From assembly GCA_935421135.1 (NCBI GenBank), contig OW285195.1, positions 4,626,701 to 4,690,700 of the forward strand: a stretch of 64,000 bases of DNA. The letters are read 5' to 3'. Positions 39,601-44,962 of the stretch are shown here, piece by piece; the stretch's first letter is position 1; each line of letters begins with the position of its first letter. A model generated the notes under the pieces. It saw only the letters and a program-made list of their open reading frames with translations, had not been told where the DNA came from and did not search any database. This DNA is from Bugulina stolonifera (lineage: Eukaryota > Bryozoa > Gymnolaemata > Cheilostomatida > Bugulidae). A program made the position numbers and the translations under genes.

Positions 39601-42600
39601 ACAATATTATGCTTTTTTCACCTTTTCACTTTGACTAGAGAGAAATACTTCACCTTACTTATAATTCGTTTTTATACTACTATAACTAAAAAAAGAGACC
39701 AATAGTTTTTATCTTACCTGCATTCTTTTTTTTTTCTTTGCTTTCTAGATTTCTGCTTGATTCTTGATTCTTTTATTTTTTCTCTATTTATCTTCGTAAT
39801 AAAACAATACTACTGAAGAAAGCTGCATCTTTTCTATCTTGGAATAATACTCATCCATGGGTTGTTGTGGTCTCGCCCCTATCCGAGGCCCGCTCCGGGG
39901 AGGACGGAGAGTCCGCCATGTTAGAAAGATCCTTTCGGGCAAGACTCCCCACTCCTATTATTTTCCCCTTCTTCCGTGCCTCTTTTAACGCATCCACCTC
40001 TTCTTTCCTCTTCTGACTGCACTCTTCTTCTTCAATAATTCCATCCATTTGTGAGTCCGTTAAGCCCGCAAATAACTCTTCTTGGTTTTGGACTATGTTG
40101 TCAGTATCCATCGATAATGTACTATTGTAGTAGTGTAGCTGTACAGTAGTGATGTGCTGAACTTTGAATGCTGAGACTGTGATCCAACTCTCCCTTTATA
40201 CAACTGCTCATTTCTTGACTCCTCCCTTTTTTTATCCAATCCCAATGTGACCCGATGCACCCCGATGTGAATCCGAAGCCTCCCGATGTGAATCCGAAGC
40301 CTCCCGATGTGAATCCGATGCATCCCGATGTGAATCCGAAGCCTTCCGATGCATCCCGATGTGATTCCGAAGCTTCCCGATGCATCCCAATGTGAATCCG
40401 AAGCTTCCCGATGCATCCCGATGTGATTCCGAAGCTTCCCGATGCATCCCGATGTGATTCCGAAGCTTCCCGATGCATCCCGATGTGATTCCGAAGCTTC
40501 CCGATGCATCCCGATGTGAATCCGAAGCTTCCCGATGCATCCCGATGTGATTCCGAAGCCTCCCGATGTGAATTGACACATCGGGATGCATCGGGAAGCT
40601 TCGGGATGCATCGGGAAGCTTCGGAATCACATCGGGATGCATCGGGAAGCTTCGGAATCACATCGGGATGCATCGGGAAGCTTCGGAATCACATCGGGAT
40701 GCATCGGGAAGCTTCGGATTCACATCGGGATGCATCGGGAAGCTTCGGAATCACATCGGGATGCATCGGGAAGCTTCGGAATCACATCGGGATGCATCGG
40801 GAAGCTTCGGATTCACATCGGGATGCATCGGGAAGCTTCGGAATCACATCGGGATGCATCGGGAAGCTTCGGATTCACATCGGGATGCATCGGGAAGCTT
40901 CGGAATCACATCGGGATGCATCGGGAAGCTTCGGATTCACATCGGGGTGCATCGGGAGGCTTCGGATTCACATCGGGGTGCATCGGGAGGCTTCGGATTC
41001 ACATCGGGGTGCATCGGGAGGCTTCGGATTCACATCGGGGTGCATCGGGAGGCTTCGGATTCACATCGGGAGGCTTCGGATTCACATCGGGGTGGGGAAA
41101 TGGTTAGACTCCGCCCACTGAATACTACTATTTAAGGTATGAGTTTCTCACTCTAGCAGTATGAACAATCAGCCTCTAGTCAACAGAGTGAGAGTAAACA
41201 GAGACAGCTACCTACTAGTCAGTGCCTGATCAGAGATGTCAACAAGTAGAACATAAGGTTAGTGTTAAATGGAGTAATTGGCAGCAATTGTGAAGTGTTT
41301 ATTGTATAAAATGCTATCAAGCTAAAAAATAACTCACACCCTACTACTATATATTTTTATAGGGAGGCTAAACAATTTAATATATTACATAATGCTGACT
41401 TAACACATGCACACAACCTTTTATTTATTCTATTGCTACTATTGTGAAAAGTTTATCTAATGTATAATAGATATGACATACTCTTTTAAATATGTGTCTT
41501 TTATTCTTTCAATTGTGTTTTAACACGTGTACACAATCTTTTATCCATTCTATTGTCACCATTGCGAAAAGTTTATTTAATGTATTATATATGCTGACTT
41601 AACACATGTACATGGTTCTTTATTGTCAATACAATGTATATCATAGAACCAACCCTTCTTCCCATCAGTGTATTTATAGCCAAGACTTTACACATTTCTT
41701 TATTAACAATGCAATGCACATCATAAACCAAGCCTTCCGTAGTACTTCTTCTTATCGCTAATGAGAGCTGTAGGCGAAGCGCAGCCGAATTCGCTCGTTT
41801 AGATCACAAGCTTTTCGAGTGGGGAGGCGCAAGAGAAGCGGCGGGCCGCTGCCTAGTCGCTTGGCCCGGTGGATACGGGGCACCGGCGTCGCGTCCACGT
41901 GTACGGTCGGCGCCGCACGCAACGTGGGCGGACGCGGCTTGACCGTCTCAAACGATCGGTCGTTTGGGTGAGTGGGGGTTGCGGGGGGAGGGTGGGCGGC
42001 GGTGGAGGAGGGGTGGCGGTGATGACGGTGATGGCGGCGGCGGTGGCGGCGGTGGTGGTGGCGGCGGTGGCGGTGGTGGCGGCGGTGGTGAGGGCGGTGG
42101 TGGCGGCGGCGGTGAGGGCGGCAGTGGCGGCGGCGGCGACGGCGGTGGTGCGGACGGGACGAGGGCGGTGGCGGGGAGTGGGGGAGGAGTGGGAGGTGGG
42201 GGAGGGGGAGGGGAGGAGGGCGGGAAGGAGGGAGGGAAGGGGTCGTGGCCGGGTTCGGGATCAAGTGTGCAAATGTTTTTTTCGACCAATCAGAAGGGGG
42301 GATTTTGGGGTGACCTTGGCAAGGTCGTGTGCAAAATTTTTGTGCTCTTCTGTGATTGGTTGAAATCGGAAATACCGGCTTGTGCTTGATTGAAAACAGG
42401 GGTCAATGAGTGCGTGTCTGTCTAGAAGTGCACTGACTATACTACTTGCATGTACTACATGAACATTTTCTCACCTTGAGGCTGGGCAGTTGGGGAGTTC
42501 TTTAGGATTTCTTTAATAGCGGCAGCAGTGCTTGTTTTACCTTCTGATGTGGCTATATCAAATGGAGTCTTTCCCTCTTTGTTAGCAGTGTTCAACAACT

Positions 42601-44962
42601 CCACTGATTGTTGAGATGTCACCATCCCGAGCATACATTTCATGGCATCGGTAAACCCACATTGGGCGGCTCGGTAGACAGCGGTACCGAATTGATTCTG
42701 TATCAGCAATATTTTAAGTCGCTCACTCTGTGGAACAGCATTTAGAATGGATTTCAATGATTCTGTGTGTCCCTTTCCGGCAGCGCAGTGAATTGCTGTA
42801 CTACCTACATTGTTCGCAATCTTAAGCAGAGCAGATAACTCCGATCCACTGACTGAGCTAACGATACAGTTAACAACTTTTGCTCTGTTCTGGTAAGCTG
42901 CAGCTTGAATAAGTGTACTGCCTGTTCCCTTTTCTTCCAACACTTTCAGTTTGTCTGCTTTAGAAAGAGAAGTGAATGCTGCTTTAAATTCACTGTCATA
43001 ACCTTTAGCTATAAATTCTCTCAGCTTCTGTAATGTAGTACGAACTTCTACTTGTGCGTTTGGTTCTAGTTTCCCACAGCCTACAAAAGATACGCCACAA
43101 TCACATACTTAAGACAGTAAGTGTTTTCTCCTTTGATCTATTATTGTTAACTAAATACAGATGTAATCGTCTGTGCGCTTCAAGTACAAAGACAAGTTAT
43201 CACACTTTTTTCAGCTGTATTGTGTTGACCTGTACCTGGTAGTGGTGATATCTAGTTAATAGCGGCTTGGCAGTAAACCTATTGCAGAATATTTAGGTTA
43301 GTTACTACACGCGGGAGCCATTGGGCTCATGTCAACTCAGATCAATACTGGAGATTAGTATAGAAATCCAGGTGACACTTGTGCAACCATAACAATATTT
43401 ATGTCAAGGTCAAAATATTGATAAGTTGTAGTGGGTGTCTTCGTGATCTAAATTCCAGGCACCGGCCAGCTCATAAAAAATTTTCCGGCACACATCTGTC
43501 ACAGAGTCCCGAACACACCAGCCTGGGCCAAAAACAAAATCCTCATTTCCGTGCAAAAAACCCAGGTCTATCCATGGGCTAGGGATGGCTACGTCCAGAC
43601 AAGCAAAATCCCAGACCAATAGCTCTTCTGAGTGGCCTAGGCCAGGCAGCTATCTTGAAAATTTTATTTGCAACCAGGGCTCATCCAAGATGTCGCGAAG
43701 ACACCTAGTAAAGTGAGTTGGGCATGTTAAAAGGTCAACAAGTTGGATGTTAGGATTTTTTTGCTGAAGATGGCCGCTCAGTCATTTTCTACATCAGGAT
43801 TTTCTTTGAAATGCATTTATAATCAGTCTTCTCTTATGATAGGCTGGAACAGTTTGATGATGTAATTGACACCCAAATTTACTATCTTGCATTAGTCACT
43901 ACACTTTCTTGCCGACTTGTACAAAGTTATCATCTCTTCACAGTGCACTAGCAGTAACTCAAATAATAAAATGCAGTTTGAACCCTGATTACCATCTCAT
44001 ACATATTGATGATAGGGGACTGCCCTTCCCGCCTCTTATTCTTCACCTAAAGGCTCATAATAGGCCTGCAAAAGCTGATCATCCGACTCATTTTGAGAAA
44101 ATAATGGAAATACACATTCTCTCTCTCCCACTCCCAAGAATTATCTCCACTGAGAGCCTAACAAAAATCAGTAGTGCTGTAAAGTTGGGAATTCCAATGT
44201 GTAATACAGCTCTCAACGGAAAATTAGGGAAAAAATGCACATCTAACTGTATGACCCAAAACATACAATGTGCATACAGAACTTGACAGCTATAATATTG
44301 TAGAACATAGATGGATGGGATAAAAACAATAGGCCTATATCTGCATAATTATATTATGGTATCTACTACATGAACATTTTCTCACCTTGAGGCTGGGCAG
44401 TTGGGGAGTTCTTTAGGATTTCTTTAATAGCGGCAGCAGTGCTTGTTTTACCTTCTGATGTGGCTATATCAAATGGAGTCTTTCCCTCTTTGTTAGCAGT
44501 GTTCAACAATTCCACAGATTGTTGAGATGTCACCATCCCGAGCATACATTTCATGGCATCGGTAAACCCACATTGGGCGGCTCGGTAGATAGCGGTACCG
44601 AAATGATTCTGCATCAGCAATACTTTAAGTCGCTCACTCTGCGGAACAGCATTTAGGATGGATTTCAATGAGTCTGTGTGTCCCTTTCCGGCAGCACAGT
44701 GAATTGCTGTGCTACCACTTTTGTTCACAATCTTAAGCAGAGCAGATAACTCCATTCCACTGACTGAGCTAACGATACAGTTGACAACTTCTGCTCTGTT
44801 CTGGTAAGCTGCAGCTTGAATAAGTGTACCAGCTGTTCCATTCTCTTCCAACACTTTCAGTTTGTCTGCTTTGGAAAGAGAAGTGAATGCTGTTTTGAAT
44901 CCATTACTGTCGTCTTTAGTTATTAAACCATTAAACTGTCTAAATACACGCTGAACATCCAT
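24662..44962 (-). CDS. ankyrin-repeat protein kinase, 13 coding exons, with a Polinton in intron 2
   Basis: Exons, 5' to 3': 44962-44386, 43080-42475, 30892-30311, 29901-29854, 29727-29680, 29131-29021, 28709-28635, 28156-27988, 27299-27164, 26423-26316, 25888-25795, 25270-25169, 24858-24662. They sum to 2,853 bases (950 residues plus stop) and every junction is in frame. Residues 1 to about 589 are three homologous modules of about 190-200 residues, each with ankyrin repeats (GSTAIHCAAGKGHT, FGTAIYRAAQCGFT types). Five short linker-side exons follow, the two 48-bp ones being least certain. The kinase spans about 684-950: glycine loop LGSGGQGVVYKG (693-704), VAVK Lys714, HLDIKPLNVL (811-820) with Leu for the HRD Arg, DFG 830-832, and ALE in the APE position. 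Sequences such as LRHPHIVQFYGV suggest a TKL-like kinase. Because of the HLD motif it is a non-RD kinase. Substrate unknown; cytoplasmic signalling is likely since no signal peptide or membrane segment is seen. The first ATG at 44,962 fixes the start. Confidence 0.8.
25540..25815. repeat. minisatellite copying an exon-intron junction
   Basis: About five units of roughly 57 bp, each containing CCTACCTGACCAAGGTGAGTGAGTGA. On the minus strand each unit holds the last bases of the DFG exon plus its donor (CTTGGTCAG followed by GTAGGTA). The true exon end is 25,795; the other copies lie downstream in the intron. Confidence 0.85.
26905..26995. repeat. short tandem repeat in kinase-gene intron
   Basis: Three to four units of about 28 bp built on TTGGGAAATCCC plus an AT-rich spacer. 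Confidence 0.6.
28388..28626. repeat. minisatellite next to a splice donor
   Basis: Roughly 28-bp units of the type GTGTAATAATGCGAG + TGTAGTAATACGA, about eight copies, beginning less than 10 bases inside the intron after exon 28,709-28,635. The long minus-strand ORF over it is an artefact of the repeat. Confidence 0.85.
31326..31331. repeat. left target-site duplication of the Polinton (TGCATG)
   Basis: Identical to 42,447-42,452. A 6-bp duplication is characteristic of Polinton/Maverick integrase. Confidence 0.92.
31332..31953 (+). repeat. left terminal inverted repeat with CCG microsatellite
   Basis: Matches 41,838-42,446 in reverse. From outside in: an AT-balanced outer part with CCAATCA boxes (near 31,389, 31,418 and 31,486 in variant form), a C-rich block (31,540-31,600), an imperfect CCG/CCA triplet array (about 31,620-31,800), then a GC-rich inner part ending GCGGCCCGCCGC. 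ORFs over this repeat on either strand encode only Gly, Pro, Arg or His runs and are not genes. Confidence 0.93.
31981..31987 (+). promoter_or_regulatory. TATA box of the first Polinton gene
   Basis: TATAAAA just inside the left inverted repeat, about 55 bases before the ATG at 32,042. Confidence 0.6.
32042..33370 (+). CDS. Polinton protein of unknown function, coiled coil, 442 aa
   Basis: Not recognised. Residues 1 to about 215 look globular with a Trp-rich patch (around 35-55). Residues 220-310 contain a tandem duplication: two 46-codon units (DNA 32,700-32,837 and 32,838 onwards), each with GELD-SKNGLE, RSPSPG and VRETSTGE. Residues about 320-395 are strongly charged with a heptad-like coiled coil (EMQQRIDARKERR, KERLMMEIERLQKEEEEE), and the tail is acidic. 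No polymerase, helicase or terminal-protein motif was seen. Its place beside the left inverted repeat with its own TATA box suggests a separately transcribed early or accessory gene. This is inference from position. Confidence 0.8.
   Translation: MSFLTKGAAGRYVLLKEVLLKFVWDYMIKSNIEETNSPWMWYWVDRLAHNSLVVELAIYFRTLSLSMNIPFKIGEEKLRKMALCYEDLTGARSRFSSMVETKNASVSSPLLLLRNAELSTWCRVEVEKIIEDRNWDETGVGAEATFNTHFLLYLDNEPGGEGSKNELYHRVLNILKDGARRCRFEDGKEKSRAKRSYNEESIPGLILSRGNTLYAGRLFGELDPSKNGLEVIRSPSPGDARLEVRETSTGETNQVMIEEAEMCDIGELDSSKNGLEEIRSPSPGEARVEVRETSTGENNQIMIEEQTHVETKEEVEMCDKREQEIRKIEQELALKKVELAGALGWKEALEMQQRIDARKERRTNRIAFLEKKLTEERMEKERLMMEIERLQKEEEEEKMDSVSIIDHIIPHLANKLDDNDAKAEGEDSKLPQWVPTGESNDE
33411..33818 (+). 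CDS. small single-pass membrane protein of the Polinton, 135 aa
   Basis: One hydrophobic segment at about residues 47-68 (FYIIIILFILSCSSL) preceded by basic KRKK, predicting the acidic N-terminal part inside and the C-terminal part across the membrane. The last 32 codons overlap the start of the ATPase gene in another frame (33,721-33,818). No family assigned. Small membrane proteins are common in related virus-like elements. The start at 33,411 is the first ATG. Confidence 0.6.
   Translation: MSKQEVVCRNENYEDVADGLLDEVVAISAEEGREQIGERSNKRKKFTFYIIIILFILSCSSLSPSVYTYLSDREPPNGKDKGVLKQGHFLKTNTTLLATQLDQHASTPRNRSSLAESLHSSSLWSNREWKNGTTI
33721..34380 (+). CDS. FtsK/HerA-type genome-packaging ATPase, 219 aa
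   Basis: Hydrolyses ATP to pump the element's DNA into preformed capsids. Walker A is GPTGSGKT at residues 21-28 and Walker B is WLIIDD at 88-93. The length matches the short packaging ATPases of Polintons and adenovirus-like elements. The ATG at 33,721 puts the usual hydrophobic strand (PFTALVC) directly before the P-loop. The gene starts inside the end of the membrane-protein ORF and is followed 65 bases later by the next gene. Confidence 0.92.
   Translation: MRPHQEIDLRLQSPFTALVCGPTGSGKTELLFSLIKRVDEIASPTPVEIIYCYGVWQRRFDDYKDKVRFHSGLIDVEMDIERDGKNRWLIIDDLMGEVGGKETTNAICTKFSHHLNISVFFLLQNLFPKDNRTVSINSQYFFLFKNPRDGMSVTNLAKQAFPQSTRAVQEAFSDATRKPHSFLFLNLRQETPEWARLIGNFASEHSPMTVYIPNTLEYK
34446..34811 (+). 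CDS. small Polinton protein with hydrophobic Gly-rich tail, 121 aa
   Basis: Start chosen at the ATG 34,446; extension upstream to 34,413 would need a TTG start. It is basic and helical, and ends in GGFLGLLLKPLASLLGGVLG followed by a short Gly/Arg end. Proteins of this kind are regular neighbours of the packaging ATPase in animal Polintons and adintovirus-like elements. Their role is not settled; a membrane-active or virion-internal role is an inference from the tail. Confidence 0.75.
   Translation: MRYINSPEYSPRLRRNALSIYALTKASATIRDSTIAEANKDLTLALVECARNVLLGNVHLTTAQLNSLRRHRRAIEDLTNSRTSVRQKKLILQRGGFLGLLLKPLASLLGGVLGGLGGGRR
34813..35382 (+). CDS. Polinton virion-type protein, coiled coil with basic tail, 189 aa
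   Basis: Start at the ATG 34,813 (MSLKFSKKYLLMDKHTYES), one base after the previous stop; a GTG further upstream is not needed. The N-terminus resembles the conserved small protein that precedes integrase or capsid genes in many Mavericks. Residues about 60-130 are helical and charged, 130-150 are Arg/Glu-rich (ERGREKKRDDEKRR), and the remaining tail is basic, as in DNA-condensing core proteins. The last 13 bases overlap the integrase start. Confidence 0.7.
   Translation: MSLKFSKKYLLMDKHTYESMNSRNNKKEGEHLPSLSTNGDILLAEKSRKDVISNLKNSDTDIYSQLEQHAHKMNKFLKELERSRHPQQELYNTLEEINTRFNEMHTWRQREEEAQERGREKKRDDEKRRSGSRSPLPHPYRRETKPERSEAGARWSGKGDNRSPIKTRSRRKLPKTPLASDSKTERWMI
35370..36440 (+). CDS. Polinton integrase (retroviral-type) with chromodomain, 356 aa; catalytic Glu replaced by Asp
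   Basis: Would join the element's ends to host DNA, giving the 6-bp duplication seen at both sides. The rve core covers about residues 70-240: Asp77 in LQADLVD, Asp137 in IQTDKGKEFLN, and at the third position Asp172 in LVDRFNRTLRG, where the family has Glu in an ERFNRT motif. Spacing between the second and third positions is 34 residues, as in DD35E enzymes. The C-terminal about 318-356 is a chromodomain (VEKVIRKRRRR, FVKWSGYPSSFNSWIDSSQF), often used to target chromatin. GAT instead of GAA/GAG is a single base change. Length is a little short for the family, with no clear N-terminal zinc finger. Activity is doubtful. Confidence 0.93.
   Translation: MDDIDEGLRDIYFSPPQPPSFGGKRKLVLASPPGINENDVEKWLRSQDAYTLHRPIRMKFTRRKTFVSGIGEQLQADLVDVRAHKDSNDGVTFLLTCIDAFSRKAWVFPLHSKSGLEVSNALISLFENESFRQIQTDKGKEFLNRRVSEVLKKYGVSHFTSENEIIKAALVDRFNRTLRGKIHRLLTYRGDGRYLEDVEDLVQGYNNSFNRSIGMKPIEVDYDNQEEVWVRLNEFSPKRWLKKTRVKYSPGDHVRISMARSSFERGFTPNWSTEIFTIKAVKAHTSPPVYTLEDLNKEGVDGTFYAQELQHVNLPEIFRVEKVIRKRRRRGKEESFVKWSGYPSSFNSWIDSSQFV
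36453..36459 (+). promoter_or_regulatory. TATA box before the penton gene
   Basis: TATAAAT in the short gap after the integrase, about 40 bases before the ATG. Confidence 0.5.
36495..37241 (+). CDS. minor capsid (penton) protein, single jelly roll, 248 aa
   Basis: Expected to form the pentamers at the capsid vertices. The opening MAFNVTLTSNV...NTNAHFITKL and the following SSQWEVGLLDIQYPASW pattern are typical of Polinton minor capsid proteins. The rest is beta-rich with no membrane segment. Length fits the family. The first ATG follows a TATA box. It ends one base before the next ATG, so the two genes are probably on one transcript. Confidence 0.88.
   Translation: MAFNVTLTSNVRIGGSDTNTNAHFITKLAKTLKLHSSQWEVGLLDIQYPASWRNVEDGYVVVTNTKDGVKRKCEIRSGRYASMGELLSEINRILINYDLEKVVSFYYDSLRNETFLMLREQEHSVMMSRDVAWVLGFEPDVEYAAEINRSQNPPDINAGFTSLYVYSSVVSPRHVGDSLVPLLRTVPITESERNSTVFFEFSNVQYSPVSNTSTDLIEVDIRRDDGERVSFRSGKVVLTVRFRPRGEK
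37243..37653 (+). CDS. pVI/core-like Polinton protein, 136 aa
   Basis: ATG at 37,243; the GTG at 37,228 is not used. The N-terminal acidic region with YYANQVGEGMSVYRG is followed by an amphipathic Gly-rich stretch (GIGSLFSGLARGVLPMLKNG, then GKKLLTTGASVLGDVIKG), and the tail is strongly basic (AKRARVSQ, KKKRKGRK) like a nuclear-localisation or DNA-binding tail. Such proteins sit between penton and major capsid genes in many Mavericks and are compared with adenovirus minor core/pVI proteins. The function is inferred from this. Confidence 0.78.
   Translation: MAPRIVPYFPDESGEMYEDYYANQVGEGMSVYRGKPIMTGNGIGSLFSGLARGVLPMLKNGAKTIGKKLLTTGASVLGDVIKGENFKSSAAKRFREAGGDLLGDVEDELREPPAKRARVSQKSTKKKRKGRKTVFD
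37666..37673 (+). promoter_or_regulatory. TATA-like element before the major capsid gene
   Basis: TATATAAT about 90 bases before the capsid ATG, after the stop of the preceding gene. Confidence 0.45.
37759..39105 (+). CDS. major capsid protein, double jelly roll (hexon-like), 448 aa
   Basis: Builds the icosahedral shell as trimers. The N-terminus with the pattern SSFDLFATPPTHTSV and the block DGTIEFNIPPADELYTDLSR are signatures of the Polinton/adintovirus major capsid group, as is the conserved VPGDNFMHSLFSSATVQL followed by GQDVEYEPNYGHRAYVENLL. Length is normal for the family, with no internal stop. It lies between the core-like protein and the protease, as in related elements. The stop is followed 5 bases later by the protease ATG. 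Confidence 0.92.
   Translation: MSVTHRAISLSKVSEDSPDTVDSSFDLFATPPTHTSVLRGEWVPLAPVTDSPDGTIEFNIPPADELYTDLSRSYLHTTVKVSKADGSVLPAEEQLKVVPGDNFMHSLFSSATVQLAGQDVEYEPNYGHRAYVENLLNYGKDAKSTYMKVGSGWMEDEGTGEDYDGIPPEVVEKRKKLIATSKEMSFYGRPRLSMFSQGRLIPPGVRSRLTLQRAIPQMALLAETDNPAGGAKISITKTELWIRRVQANPALQKAQMDVWVVQQESIKLPIDRIKTHFHVIPAGHQSVRVNFDQAGQKPNRVFVGLVNHTAKSGTYKQNPFKFGHNNLSSLELLIDGTPVTRRYEPNFASGKFAREFMNLFTVTNTSDADTGNEISPSKYKSCAALYAFDISGDLCDDNFHLLSNGSLSINLAFANQTQNTLGLFVYEEKDDIIYLNANHEVSMVAGMM
39111..39638 (+). CDS. adenain-like cysteine protease, 175 aa
   Basis: Maturation protease of the Ulp1/adenain fold that would cleave capsid precursors. The catalytic set is in order: His52 (GEHWISVF), Asp67 (EYFDSYG), Gln98 (ECLQEES) and Cys105 (TNVCGDYC). 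Length agrees with Polinton proteases. It is the last plus-strand gene before the satellite region, and a T-rich stretch follows (39,660-39,800). All active-site residues are present, unlike the integrase. Confidence 0.92.
   Translation: MDTFSISNILSDDKLSSTSFRGVMPRDHFLDSFSPSGSFVFNTQTSEKSGEHWISVFSNGKEIEYFDSYGLPPSIYPDVGKMLQQWGIPIVWNGECLQEESTNVCGDYCILFCLLRARGWSMEGIITRLSRVEGRVRDHSIRALLQRLYYNKRNNTFPLTTHVNNIMLFSPFHFD
39851..40111 (-). CDS. small acidic/charged Polinton protein, 86 aa, unknown
   Basis: A complete ATG-to-stop frame on the minus strand, convergent with the capsid operon. Charged and helical in the middle (EEEECSQKRKEEVDALKEARKKG). No family recognised. A TATA box (40,194-40,200) lies about 83 bases upstream and supports transcription. 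Could be a regulatory or early protein; this is inference only. Confidence 0.5.
   Translation of the reverse strand: MDTDNIVQNQEELFAGLTDSQMDGIIEEEECSQKRKEEVDALKEARKKGKIIGVGSLARKDLSNMADSPSSPERASDRGETTTTHG
40194..40200 (-). promoter_or_regulatory. TATA box of the minus-strand Polinton gene
   Basis: TATAAAG on the minus strand, between the satellite palindrome and the ATG at 40,111. Confidence 0.55.
40241..41093. repeat. giant palindrome made of a 31-bp satellite
   Basis: The left arm (about 40,241-40,570, roughly 10 units) and right arm (40,577-41,093, roughly 16 units) carry the same 31-bp unit in opposite directions, meeting at a 6-base spacer. The unit contains two 8-bp palindromes, GATGCATC and GAAGCTTC. 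Units differ mainly at AATCAC/ATTCAC and, near the outer edges, GGGGTGCATC with GGAGGCTTC. Since 31 is not a multiple of 3, open frames cycle through all three frames; they are not genes. Confidence 0.95.
41107..41250 (+). promoter_or_regulatory. promoter-like region facing right, without a gene
   Basis: A CCGCCC box (41,111-41,116), a TATA-like CTATTTAAG (about 41,128-41,136), then a leader-like stretch. The first ATG (about 41,237) gives only six codons before TAA, next to a donor-like AAGGTTAGT. It mirrors the minus-strand promoter on the other side of the satellite. Confidence 0.4.
41251..41837. other. gene-less AT-rich Polinton segment with direct repeats
   Basis: Contains repeated blocks of about 40-55 bp (TTAACACATG-ACACAA... 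near 41,400, 41,520 and 41,598; TTCTTTATT-CAATGCAATG near 41,618 and 41,697). No coding capacity, although this is where the right-hand gene of the element would be expected. Confidence 0.6.
41838..42446 (-). repeat. right terminal inverted repeat with CGG microsatellite
   Basis: Reverse complement of 31,332-31,953, 13 bases shorter because of triplet-array length. The outermost bases are CTATACTACT. Non-repeat parts are almost identical between the two copies. Confidence 0.93.
42447..42452. repeat. right target-site duplication of the Polinton (TGCATG)
   Basis: Pairs with 31,326-31,331; lies 22 bases inside the host intron. Confidence 0.92.
43081..44385. other. intron 1 of the ankyrin-kinase gene
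   Basis: No conserved gene seen. A plus-strand ORF of 125 codons (43,909-44,286) has no recognisable domain. The 5' part of this intron starts like intron 2 (GTGAGAAAATGTTCATGTAG), as expected after exon-intron duplication. Confidence 0.5.

Larger units (their letters stand above)
31332..42446 (+). mobile_element. Polinton/Maverick element, complete ends, lacking PolB
   Basis: 11,115 bp, bounded by inverted repeats that begin AGTAGTATAGTCAGTGCAC on each strand and by the 6-bp duplication TGCATG. It carries the virus-like morphogenesis set (packaging ATPase, penton, major capsid, adenain-like protease, small core-type proteins) and the retroviral-type integrase. It is inserted in the second intron of the ankyrin-kinase gene, opposite in direction, with its right end only about 22 bases from the host 5' splice site (42,474/42,475). 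Most Polintons are 15-20 kb and encode a protein-primed DNA polymerase B. None is visible here, and the integrase has a changed catalytic residue. The capsid genes are all open and undamaged. This is an endogenous virus-like element. Confidence 0.95.

Noticed and set aside
40093..41135. Several overlapping ORFs of 130-205 codons with GITSGCIGKLRNHIG-type repeats
   Set aside because: Products of the 31-bp satellite, which stays open in several frames on both strands.
43909..44286. 125-codon plus-strand ORF in intron 1 of the kinase gene
   Set aside because: No recognisable domain, no promoter, antisense in an intron; may be part of an old repeat but cannot be supported.
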